A DNA stretch of 5,521 nucleotides from Anaerolineaceae bacterium (GTDB lineage Bacteria > Chloroflexota > Anaerolineae > Anaerolineales > Anaerolineaceae): NCBI GenBank assembly GCA_003448875.1, contig DLXG01000027.1, forward strand, positions 1 to 5,521, given 5' to 3'. The position numbers and the translations under genes were made by a program. This document shows, in pieces, positions 1 through 5,102 of this stretch. The notes under the pieces are model-generated. The model was not told the DNA's origin. It saw only the letters and a program-made list of their open reading frames with translations, and ran no database searches. The stretch's first letter is position 1, and each line of letters begins with the position of its first letter.

Positions 1-567
1 AATTGGAAAATCAAAGGCATTGATGCAAATACGGAAGTAATAGAGAAAAATGTAAAATTATCTAACTATCTAGGCTTAACGAATCTTGAATTTGAAAAAA
101 AATCAATTGAGGATATCTATGATCGAGATTGTTATGACATCATAATAAGCGCTGATGTTCTTGAGCACATCTATGAAGATGTAATGGCTCTGCAAAAATT
201 GCGCAACGCTATTCAAAAAAATGGTTTATTGATTCTTCACTTACCTCTAAATAGACATTTGTGCTCTCGTATTATCCCGTTTTTTAAGCCAATTGTCATG
301 GAAGATCATGTGAGGGAAGAATACACTTTAGAAGATATTTTGGATAAGCTTAGACAAACATACTTCCACCCAATTGAAGTTGGATATAGCTACAGCTGGA
401 AAGGTGAGTTAGCCTATGAGTTAAACTACTTGTTTATAAGGGATGCCTTTCTGCGAAGAGTATTTGCTGTATTATTTCATTTTCCATCAAATCTTCTTGG
501 CTATCTTGATAGCAAATCCATTCACTCAAAGGGTAATTCAATAGTAATAGTTGCTAAACCGAAATAG
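1..567 (+). CDS. SAM-dependent methyltransferase, class I (5'-truncated by window edge)
   Basis: The open frame enters from the left edge in frame 1 and ends at TAG 565-567, giving 188 visible residues. An ATG at 184 lies inside the conserved fold and is not the true start. Visible motifs are GID (residues 6-8), the acidic end of strand beta-2 that would bind the SAM ribose, and YDIIISADVLEHI (45-57), typical of Methyltransf_11/23/25 proteins. NGLLILHLP follows as strand beta-5. The glycine-rich SAM motif I should lie upstream of the window. A C-terminal part with YTLEDILDKL suits small-molecule or sugar/lipid methyltransferases; the substrate cannot be read. The gene is strikingly AT-rich (16 G/C in the first 60 bases), unlike the GC-rich genes from 1616 on, which suggests recent transfer, as is common in polysaccharide clusters. 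It ends tail-to-tail against the glycosyltransferase genes on the other strand. Confidence 0.85.
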   Translation, partial: NWKIKGIDANTEVIEKNVKLSNYLGLTNLEFEKKSIEDIYDRDCYDIIISADVLEHIYEDVMALQKLRNAIQKNGLLILHLPLNRHLCSRIIPFFKPIVMEDHVREEYTLEDILDKLRQTYFHPIEVGYSYSWKGELAYELNYLFIRDAFLRRVFAVLFHFPSNLLGYLDSKSIHSKGNSIVIVAKPK

Positions 568-576
568 ACAAAGCCT

Positions 577-612
577 TTATTCGTAAACCGGCCCGACCAC
601 TGCGATTCGCAT
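577..612 (-). pseudogene. 5' remnant of a family-4 glycosyltransferase gene
   Basis: Nine bases after the stop of the GT2 gene, on the same strand, an ATG (612-610) opens the frame MRIAVVGPVYE and then hits TAA (579-577). The first ten residues match the usual N-terminal beta strand of GT4 (group 1) glycosyltransferases, M-[KR]-I-A-x-V-G-P-x-Y, which normally continues with P and a glycine-rich loop. Here it becomes Glu-stop exactly where the DNA turns AT-rich next to the methyltransferase stop. AAGG lies directly before the ATG. I read this as the surviving head of a gene once following the GT2 gene in an operon, with everything after about codon 10 lost to a rearrangement. The match is short, so chance is possible; the recognition rests on family memory, not on an alignment. 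Confidence 0.5.
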
Positions 613-621
613 CCTTGCGTT

Positions 622-1557
622 TCATTCCTCCATCTTTTTGATCCGGTACAAAATTTCTTCCAAAATCCGCCGGTTTTTACTGATCAAATCAGCCACCAAA
701 CCGATTAAGCCGGTCTGAAAACCCACAATCAACAAAACCGCCGCCAGAATGAGAGATTGAATATGCCCGCCGCCTTCGCCACGAATAAAGAAAAGTAGAA
801 AACGCAAAACCAATATCAATCCGGGAATAATCAGTACCAACCCGGCGGACAAAAAAACCCTCAACGGACGGTACATGGTGTAGGATCGCAAAATGGTTGC
901 CGTCGAATGATTCAGGTAATCGCCAATCCCTTTCATCAAACGAGATGGTCGGCGGGGAGGATTGGTTCGTACCGGCACGGATACCACCCGCATCCCTTTG
1001 TTTCCCGCTTGAATGAGAGTTTCCAATGTATAGGAATAATCACTCAACACCAGCGTTCTTAAGGCGGCTTCGCGGCTCAACGCCCGAAATCCACTGGTTG
1101 CATCAGGGATTTTCAAACCCGCTGCCGTTGAAACAACCCGGCTTCCCAAAACCTGTAACTTTCGTTTTAGAGGGGAGAATGTTGGCAGGGTAGCCACGCC
1201 GCGATCACCCACCACAATTTCAGCCTCTCCCTGTAAAATAGGTTTGATTAATTTTGCAATATCCTCAGCTACATATTGATTGTCGGCATCGGTGTTGACA
1301 ATAATATCAGCCCCCATTTTCAATGCTTGATCAATACCTGCATAGAACGCACCGGCTAACCCGACATGAAACGGTAGAGATAAAACATGCACACGACCTA
1401 ATTTGTGCGCCACCTCAGCCGTATGATCACTGCTGCCGTCATCAATCACCAAAATTTCCACCTCATCAACACCTTCGATTTCACGAGGCAATTGGTGAAG
1501 TGTCTCTGGTAATACCGCTGCTTCGTTATAACAGGGAATTTGAATGACTAATTTCAT
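622..1557 (-). CDS. GT2 family glycosyltransferase, DPM1-like, with two C-terminal membrane helices
   Basis: This 311-residue protein probably transfers a sugar from a nucleotide donor to a lipid carrier or growing glycan at the inner face of the membrane. It begins [13 protein letters not shown], the standard GT2 opening. It has [10 protein letters not shown] (37-46) for donor binding, NTDADNQY (88-95) with the metal-binding DxD, and [12 protein letters not shown] (153-164) as in dolichol-phosphate mannosyltransferase-like enzymes. Two hydrophobic helices lie at about 232-258 and 266-291, followed by a basic tail. I chose ATG 1557 over the in-frame TTG at 1575, because the TTG overlaps a perfect TATAAT box and the family starts at MKLV; GGTAGG precedes the ATG. 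Downstream on the same strand lies the head of a broken GT4 gene, so this was probably part of a surface-glycan operon. The acceptor is unknown. Confidence 0.9.
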   Translation of the reverse strand: MKLVIQIPCYNEAAVLPETLHQLPREIEGVDEVEILVIDDGSSDHTAEVAHKLGRVHVLSLPFHVGLAGAFYAGIDQALKMGADIIVNTDADNQYVAEDIAKLIKPILQGEAEIVVGDRGVATLPTFSPLKRKLQVLGSRVVSTAAGLKIPDATSGFRALSREAALRTLVLSDYSYTLETLIQAGNKGMRVVSVPVRTNPPRRPSRLMKGIGDYLNHSTATILRSYTMYRPLRVFLSAGLVLIIPGLILVLRFLLFFIRGEGGGHIQSLILAAVLLIVGFQTGLIGLVADLISKNRRILEEILYRIKKMEE

Positions 1558-1574
1558 GATACCTACCAAAACCA

Positions 1575-1580
1575 ATTATA
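1575..1580 (-). promoter_or_regulatory. -10 box of the GT2 gene promoter
   Basis: On the minus strand this reads TATAAT, a perfect -10 hexamer. Its 3' end is 17 bases before the ATG at 1557, so the predicted leader is only about 11 nt. No good -35 is seen 16-18 bp upstream (CTGATG at 17 bp). The box overlaps the alternative TTG start at 1575, which argues against that start. It lies 6 bp from the -10 of the divergent lipoprotein gene. Confidence 0.5.
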
Positions 1581-1583
1581 CTG

Positions 1584-1592
1584 TGCTATATT
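1584..1592 (+). promoter_or_regulatory. Extended -10 promoter of the WD40 lipoprotein gene
   Basis: TGCTATATT fits the extended -10 pattern TGnTATAAT with one mismatch. The expected transcript start near 1599 leaves a leader of about 17 nt before the ATG at 1616. The -35 region (TACCAA at 1564-1569) is poor, as is usual for extended -10 promoters. It overlaps the divergent GT2 promoter. Confidence 0.4.
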
Positions 1593-1601
1593 CAAAACAT
1601 C

Positions 1602-1606
1602 AGGAA
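1602..1606 (+). promoter_or_regulatory. Ribosome binding site deciding the lipoprotein start
   Basis: AGGAA ends 9 bases before ATG 1616. The frame is open back to 1544, but this site together with the signal peptide starting at 1616 selects ATG 1616 over the upstream codons. Confidence 0.55.
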
Positions 1607-1615
1607 TTTTCCCCT

Positions 1616-2674
1616 ATGCCCCGTCCCCTTCTTCCCCTCCTTATTACCCTCCTCGTCCTGCTCAGCGCCTGCCTGCCCACCCTTAAGCAGCCGCCGACGC
1701 TGACACCCACCCCGACCGTCACCCTCACACCCGCTCCGCCGCCGACCGAGACGCCCGTCCCTTCCCCCACCCCGGCTTCCCTCTTTCAACAGGCCGCTGA
1801 AACCAGCCTGCCCGCTGCGCAACGGCTGATCTGGTCAAGCGACAGCCAAACGCTCGGCCTGCTGGGTAATCAGGAAGTCATCCTGCTGGCTGTGCCCGCC
1901 CTGCAGCCCCTCTTCACCTTCAACGACCCCGCCGCCGGCAGCCTGCTCGACTTCTCCGCCGACGGGCGCACCATCGTCTCCCTGCTCGACCAGCAAACCC
2001 TGCGTTTCACGGACATCACCAACACCGCCCAGCGCACCCTCACCACCGACTTTTTGATCGGCCCGGTTCACTTCTCACCGGATGGCTTGCTGCTGGTGAT
2101 CGGCTCTAATGAGGAATGGGCTGCCCATCTCTATGACCCGCAATCGCTGGCTCTGCGCAAAACCGTGCGTGGCTTCCAAACCGCTGCCCCGGTCTATGAT
2201 GTGCGTATCGCCGAAAACATCCTTGATCTGGCCTGGTCGGCGCGCGCCCGCATCCAATTGCAAGACATCCCCAGCGAGACCCTCTACCCATCCCTCGACC
2301 ACGAGGACTTTGTCACCGCCTTTGCCCGCTCTCGCGGTGACACCCTGCTGGTCAGTGCCGCTGGCGGCACTGTAAATGATGAATACGCTCCAATTCTCTT
2401 TATCTGGGATGCCGTCCTCGGTCAGGAACTGTTGCGCCTGCCGCAAGTCGCCATGCCGTACGCGCTCGAATTTTCGTGGGATGACCAGCTGCTGGCCGTC
2501 GGCGTGGCTGACCGGGTGGATGTGTACACCACCAGCGATATGAACGTAGTGGAAACGCTCACCGGCCACACCGAAAGCGTCGTTAGCGTGCGCTTTTCAC
2601 CGGACGGCCGCTGGCTGGCCTCGCTTGATTCGACCGGCCGGCTGCTGCTCTGGCAAATCAACCCACCGCGTTAA
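1616..2674 (+). CDS. Secreted lipoprotein with WD40-like beta-propeller
   Basis: The 352-residue product starts with a lipoprotein signal peptide: M-P-R-P, a leucine-rich core, and the lipobox LSAC with the lipidated Cys at residue 19. A Thr/Pro linker (about 24-55, TLTPTPTVTLTPAPPP type) should hold the domain away from the membrane. The rest (about 60-352) is a propeller of WD40/PQQ-like blades. FSADG (113-117), FSPDG (153-157) and SWDDQ (287-291) mark blade strands, and the last blade is nearly canonical: GHTESVVSVRFSPDG (317-331) followed by GRLLLW. Such propellers bind other proteins or glycans; nothing in the sequence indicates catalysis. The earlier in-frame ATG codons at 1544 and 1556 would put 24 or 20 polar residues before the signal peptide, so I start at 1616. 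TPT-linker lipoproteins are frequent in Chloroflexota. The gene is monocistronic and convergent with its neighbour. Partner unknown. Confidence 0.88.
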   Translation: MPRPLLPLLITLLVLLSACLPTLKQPPTLTPTPTVTLTPAPPPTETPVPSPTPASLFQQAAETSLPAAQRLIWSSDSQTLGLLGNQEVILLAVPALQPLFTFNDPAAGSLLDFSADGRTIVSLLDQQTLRFTDITNTAQRTLTTDFLIGPVHFSPDGLLLVIGSNEEWAAHLYDPQSLALRKTVRGFQTAAPVYDVRIAENILDLAWSARARIQLQDIPSETLYPSLDHEDFVTAFARSRGDTLLVSAAGGTVNDEYAPILFIWDAVLGQELLRLPQVAMPYALEFSWDDQLLAVGVADRVDVYTTSDMNVVETLTGHTESVVSVRFSPDGRWLASLDSTGRLLLWQINPPR

Positions 2675-2681
2675 CACCGCC

Positions 2682-3683
2682 TCAGCGCCCGCGCAAATAG
2701 ACCGTCAAAACTCCGCTGGCAGCTCGTGTGGTCAGGAAAATCCGGTACTCACCCGGTGGCAGGTCTCGGGTGTATTCCACCCGGCCCTGCTCGGAAGTAA
2801 ACTCCTCACCATGCAGCAGGGTGTCTTCAAAGCCGTTGTCACCTTCGAGGCGTACATCCAGCAATTCGCTCTTGACTTCACTTAAATCCAGCAGAATCCC
2901 ACCGCTGCCCAGCCAGCGCGTAAACACAGCAATCACTTCACCCTGCTTATCCCCCCCGCTCAGTTCCACCCGCCGGATGAACTGATACCCCTCCGGCAGC
3001 GGCTGCACACCCCGCCCTGCCCCGCCACCAACCGCGTTGATCAGCACGGTCAAGCTCAACACCAGCCCGGCGCTGACCAGCAGGGTCAGATAGGTGCGGC
3101 GGTTTTGCGCCCAACCCAGTGTATCTTCGCCGAGGCTGCCCAAAATCAACTCGCGCAATGCACCCCAATTGCCAATACGCGCCCGCGCGAGACGGTATAG
3201 AGCAAAGATCAGCACTGCGAAAAATGCTGCCACCCACTCGGGTTTGAGCCCGGAAAATGCCAGAAATCGCGCCGCATCATCACTGACAGGCCCACCGCCG
3301 CTGGCATAAATCAACGGGATGATCACCCAGGGAATCAGCGAGCCGAGCACCCCGGCTGAGGAAATCAACTTCAGCGTTTCCACCAGCGGACTTGCCCGCC
3401 GCGGGGCTAAAAGCAAAAATACCAGCCAGACCAGCAGCGGCAGTCCCATGCCGGCAATACTGTTGAAAATCTCGCCAGTGCGGTTGAGCGATGCGCTGGT
3501 ACGCACGTGCGCGCCCAGATTGAAGAAGTTAATATCAAATACCTGCACGCTCCCGCCCGAAAGCCATGCCACCAGCGCATGACCACCCTCATGCAAAAAG
3601 GTGTACATCAACAGCACCCATAGAAACAACCCCAGGGTGAGTAAAACCGTTAGCGAACCGTAAGATTGTTGTTTTCCAGACAT
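2682..3683 (-). CDS. Polytopic membrane protein with HEGGH motif, M50-like metalloprotease
   Basis: The 333-residue protein has an N-terminal helix (about 11-29) running straight into YTFLHEGGHALVAWLSGG, where HEGGH (31-35) fits the HExxH zinc motif. HA..AWLSGG after it is the pattern of M50B-type intramembrane metalloproteases. Further hydrophobic segments lie at about 77-93, 105-126, 149-164 and 199-219. Asp-Asp near 135-136 (GGGPVSDDAARF) could give the third zinc ligand; this is inference, as the classic site-2-protease NxxPxxxxDG is not evident. After the last helix a C-terminal part of about 100 residues (232-333) looks beta-rich and soluble, unusual for the family. I start at ATG 3683 rather than GTG 3707, because a TATAAT lies between them and the earlier start adds only a short non-family extension. 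The gene follows the toxin gene on the same strand but seems to have its own promoter. It may be an active protease or an inactive relative. Confidence 0.75.
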   Translation of the reverse strand: MSGKQQSYGSLTVLLTLGLFLWVLLMYTFLHEGGHALVAWLSGGSVQVFDINFFNLGAHVRTSASLNRTGEIFNSIAGMGLPLLVWLVFLLLAPRRASPLVETLKLISSAGVLGSLIPWVIIPLIYASGGGPVSDDAARFLAFSGLKPEWVAAFFAVLIFALYRLARARIGNWGALRELILGSLGEDTLGWAQNRRTYLTLLVSAGLVLSLTVLINAVGGGAGRGVQPLPEGYQFIRRVELSGGDKQGEVIAVFTRWLGSGGILLDLSEVKSELLDVRLEGDNGFEDTLLHGEEFTSEQGRVEYTRDLPPGEYRIFLTTRAASGVLTVYLRGR

Positions 3684-3690
3684 GCTTGAG

Positions 3691-3696
3691 ATTATA
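3691..3696 (-). promoter_or_regulatory. -10 box giving a possibly leaderless mRNA for the M50-like gene
   Basis: The minus strand reads TATAAT followed by seven bases (CTCAAGC) and the ATG at 3683. A normal +1 would fall on or next to the A of the ATG. The -35 is weak (TATTAG or TTATTA at 17-18 bp). No Shine-Dalgarno stands at a useful distance from this ATG. Confidence 0.4.
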
Positions 3697-3713
3697 ACCC
3701 TTCTCACAAACTT

Positions 3714-4157
3714 CTAATAACGCCTTGACAGGAAATCACTCCTCAGCCACTGCAAAAAATCGCCCGGGGTTCCTATCCTAAAGGTAAAAAGTCCATCAGG
3801 AAGATTGAGAAAATGTTTATGATCGTGCGTTACGAACCAATCTGGTCTGGATTCAATTGCCTCCGCCATAATCAACCTGTCCGCAGGGTATTCAATCCAT
3901 TTTCCGGCAAATTTCATTGCTTCCTCACCAGCCGCAGAGGTTACTTGGATTCCAGCAATATTCAACAATAATGCCAGTTCTGGTAAAGTTTGCGGAACCT
4001 TCCTGCGGATAACCGTTTCACATTCTTTCAAAACACTGGGGCCAATTAAAAATTGAAGGTATCCAGCCTCACCCAAACGAAGTATTGTTCTTGCTCCGCC
4101 GTTTGGAGAAAGAACAGCAGCAAAGATTACACTGGTATCCAAGAAGACCCTATTCAT
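3714..4157 (-). CDS. PIN-domain ribonuclease toxin (VapC-like)
   Basis: This 147-residue protein is a single PIN domain, a metal-dependent RNase and the usual toxin of type II systems. The four expected acidic residues are visible: Asp7 in VFLDTS, Glu45 in VLKECE, Asp93 in YPADRLIMAEA and Asp112 in FVTHDHKHF. All catalytic positions seem intact, so it should be active. ATG 4157 overlaps the end of the antitoxin gene by 8 nt (ATGAATAG). That is typical translational coupling, and the fold begins right there. An in-frame GTG at 4175 would add six residues of no evident function. The sequence is most like the 'putative toxin, PIN family' group; the RNA target cannot be inferred. It is transcribed with the antitoxin. 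Base composition is clearly less GC-rich than the flanking membrane protein and deaminase genes, consistent with acquisition of the pair as a module. Confidence 0.88.
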   Translation of the reverse strand: MNRVFLDTSVIFAAVLSPNGGARTILRLGEAGYLQFLIGPSVLKECETVIRRKVPQTLPELALLLNIAGIQVTSAAGEEAMKFAGKWIEYPADRLIMAEAIESRPDWFVTHDHKHFLNLPDGLFTFRIGTPGDFLQWLRSDFLSRRY

Positions 4158-4410
4158 TGGTACGATATTCTTCACGGACTTCTCGAAGCGCGTTCAGCAT
4201 ACTTTCAAGACTTTCTCCTTTTTCGCGCCACTTGGCTGCCAGTCTATCTGCCACATAATCAATTTGAAGGTCTTTTGGTATTAGAACGAGAATGCCGTTC
4301 AAATCAATCAGGGTCAATACTTCCCCATCCTGAATTCCGGTTTTTTCGCGCACTTTTACAGGCAGGGTAATTACCCCGCGTTTAGCCACTTGAATTCGAT
4401 ATGTGTTCAT
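4150..4410 (-). CDS. AbrB/MazE-type antitoxin of the PIN toxin
   Basis: The 86-residue protein starts MNTYRIQVAKRGVITLPVKV, the swapped-hairpin AbrB/SpoVT DNA-binding domain (about 4-48, with GVITLP and GEVLTLIDLNGILVLIPK). The charged C-terminal tail (about 55-86, RLAAKWREKGESLESM...EEYRTNE) should wrap and inhibit the toxin. The frame is open up to 4488, but ATG 4410 is set by a perfect GGAGG six bases upstream and by the family start. The tail gene sequence contains the toxin start codon. By analogy with other AbrB-type antitoxins, the dimer should bind its own promoter; a 27-bp palindrome stands 24 bp upstream of the start codon. The pairing of an AbrB antitoxin with a PIN toxin is common in bacteria and archaea. 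Confidence 0.88.
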   Translation of the reverse strand: MNTYRIQVAKRGVITLPVKVREKTGIQDGEVLTLIDLNGILVLIPKDLQIDYVADRLAAKWREKGESLESMLNALREVREEYRTNE

Positions 4411-4416
4411 TATAAA

Positions 4417-4421
4417 CCTCC
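4417..4421 (-). promoter_or_regulatory. Shine-Dalgarno of the antitoxin gene
   Basis: Minus strand GGAGG, six bases (TTTATA) before ATG 4410. It is the strongest ribosome binding site in the window, rules out the longer upstream frame, and would give high antitoxin translation relative to the coupled toxin. Confidence 0.8.
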
Positions 4422-4434
4422 ACATCACAACCGA

Positions 4435-4461
4435 TTTTCTGATATACAGTATAACAGAAAA
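4435..4461. promoter_or_regulatory. 27-bp palindromic operator of the toxin-antitoxin operon
   Basis: The arms are TTTTCTG-A-TATAC and GTATA-A-CAGAAAA around the central A at 4448. Twelve of thirteen base pairs are symmetric; only 4442/4454 (A/A) fails. The site covers the -10 region of the toxin-antitoxin promoter, so a bound dimer or tetramer would block RNA polymerase. Its position, size and symmetry fit an autoregulatory operator for the AbrB-type antitoxin or its complex with the toxin. Binding itself is inferred. Confidence 0.65.
4448..4456 (-). promoter_or_regulatory. Extended -10 promoter of the toxin-antitoxin operon
   Basis: The minus strand reads TGTTATACT, an extended -10 (TGnTATAAT with one mismatch), with a weak -35 (TCCTTT, 4471-4476) at 17 bp. 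An alternative is TGAACA (4464-4469), 17 bp, TATATC (4441-4446). Either choice lies in or across the palindrome. Expected leader for the first is about 30 nt, including GGAGG. Confidence 0.5.
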
Positions 4462-4538
4462 ACTGTTCATAAAGGATACTCTCTCCACAGATTTCTTTAC
4501 CTGAACTCACGTTGAGCAGCTAAGATGAATGGCGTAAC

Positions 4539-4555
4539 AGGATTAGAATAATCCT
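4539..4555. repeat. Short inverted repeat in the intergenic region
   Basis: AGGATTA - GAA - TAATCCT forms a 7-bp stem with a 3-base loop and is followed by another ATCC copy (CAAATCC). There is no T-tract on either side, so it is not a convincing terminator. It could be a protein site or a remnant of a repeat. The rest of the 234-bp gap (4489-4609) shows no gene. Confidence 0.4.
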
Positions 4556-4609
4556 CAAATCCAGTCTTCTAACCTCATGGCTCATTAACCATCCTCCCGC
4601 CAGTACCAT

Positions 4610-4638
4610 TTGACATATCCACCCATCTTCTCTACAAT
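4610..4638 (+). promoter_or_regulatory. Sigma-70 promoter of the dCMP deaminase operon, leaderless
   Basis: TTGACA (4610-4615), a 17-bp spacer, and TACAAT (4633-4638) make a near-consensus promoter with one mismatch in twelve. Six bases (AAGGCT) separate the -10 from ATG 4645, so the predicted +1 is the A of the start codon and the mRNA would have no leader. Confidence 0.75.
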
Positions 4639-4644
4639 AAGGCT

Positions 4645-5091
4645 ATGCCGCGCCCATCGTGGGACTCCTACTTTATGAAAATTGCCGAAGATGTGGCCCT
4701 GCGCAGCACCTGTGACCGCGCTCAGGTCGGTGCGGTGCTGGTGCGTGAAAAACACATCATCTCCACCGGTTACAACGGCTCACCGGCCGGGCTGGAGCAT
4801 TGCGACGATGTCGGCCATCTGATGGTGGACGGCCACTGCGTCCGCACCGTCCATGCCGAGGTCAACGCCATCATTCAGGCCGCCGTTTTCGGTCTGGCCA
4901 CCCGCGATTCGGTCTGTTATGTAACCCATTTTCCCTGCCTCAATTGCACCAAAATGCTGATCAACGCGCGCATAGCGCGGCTGGTCTACCGCGAACCCTA
5001 CCGGATTGACCCCATCGCCCTCCAGTTCCTGCAACAGGCCGGGGTGCAGGTGGTACAGTGGCAGCCAGAGGAAGCCCCTCAGGCCCAATAA
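4645..5091 (+). CDS. dCMP deaminase (ComEB-like cytidine/deoxycytidylate deaminase)
   Basis: The 148-residue enzyme deaminates dCMP to dUMP in the cytoplasm and so feeds thymidylate synthesis. It is full length for the family and starts MPRPSWDSYFMKIA as most members do. The zinc site is complete: His70 and the proton-shuttling Glu72 in TVHAEVNA, and Cys98/Cys101 in PCLNC. The region STCDRAQVGAVLV and GYNGSPAGLEHCDD (21-55), with CVRT just before the HAE motif, is diagnostic of the deoxycytidylate (ComEB/T4 dCD) group rather than of free cytidine deaminases. In Bacillus the homologue sits in the comE locus, but there is no competence gene here. A near-consensus promoter places +1 at the ATG. 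The FAD oxidoreductase gene follows after 11 bp and is probably cotranscribed, with no evident metabolic link. Confidence 0.93.
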   Translation: MPRPSWDSYFMKIAEDVALRSTCDRAQVGAVLVREKHIISTGYNGSPAGLEHCDDVGHLMVDGHCVRTVHAEVNAIIQAAVFGLATRDSVCYVTHFPCLNCTKMLINARIARLVYREPYRIDPIALQFLQQAGVQVVQWQPEEAPQAQ

Positions 5092-5102
5092 ACCTTACCC
5101 GT

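Noticed and set aside
601..611. 11-bp palindrome TGCGATTCGCA as a terminator between the convergent genes
   Set aside because: The stem is too short, there is no T-tract, and it is explained by the codons of the GT4 remnant (ATG CGA ATC GCA).
1558..1575. TTG at 1575 as the start of the GT2 protein
   Set aside because: It overlaps a perfect -10 box, adds six residues not typical of the family, and the next codon set [12 protein letters not shown] is the usual start.
2075..2569. Long minus-strand open frame (164 codons) inside the lipoprotein gene
   Set aside because: It is a GC-driven shadow of a gene with a clear signal peptide and propeller; its translation resembles no family and has low-complexity antisense character.
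2675..2681. Bidirectional terminator between the lipoprotein and M50-like genes
   Set aside because: The gap is only 7 bp and no stem with a T-run is visible in it or in the adjoining gene ends.
4158..4175. GTG at 4175 as the toxin start
   Set aside because: The PIN fold begins right after ATG 4157, which forms the classic short overlap with the antitoxin stop; the extension has no conserved feature.
4053..4370. Plus-strand open frame across the toxin-antitoxin genes
   Set aside because: Antisense to two well-recognised overlapping genes; no motif and no ribosome binding site.
4411..4488. Longer antitoxin frame starting at 4488
   Set aside because: It would run through the promoter and palindrome; GGAGG six bases before ATG 4410 fixes the start.
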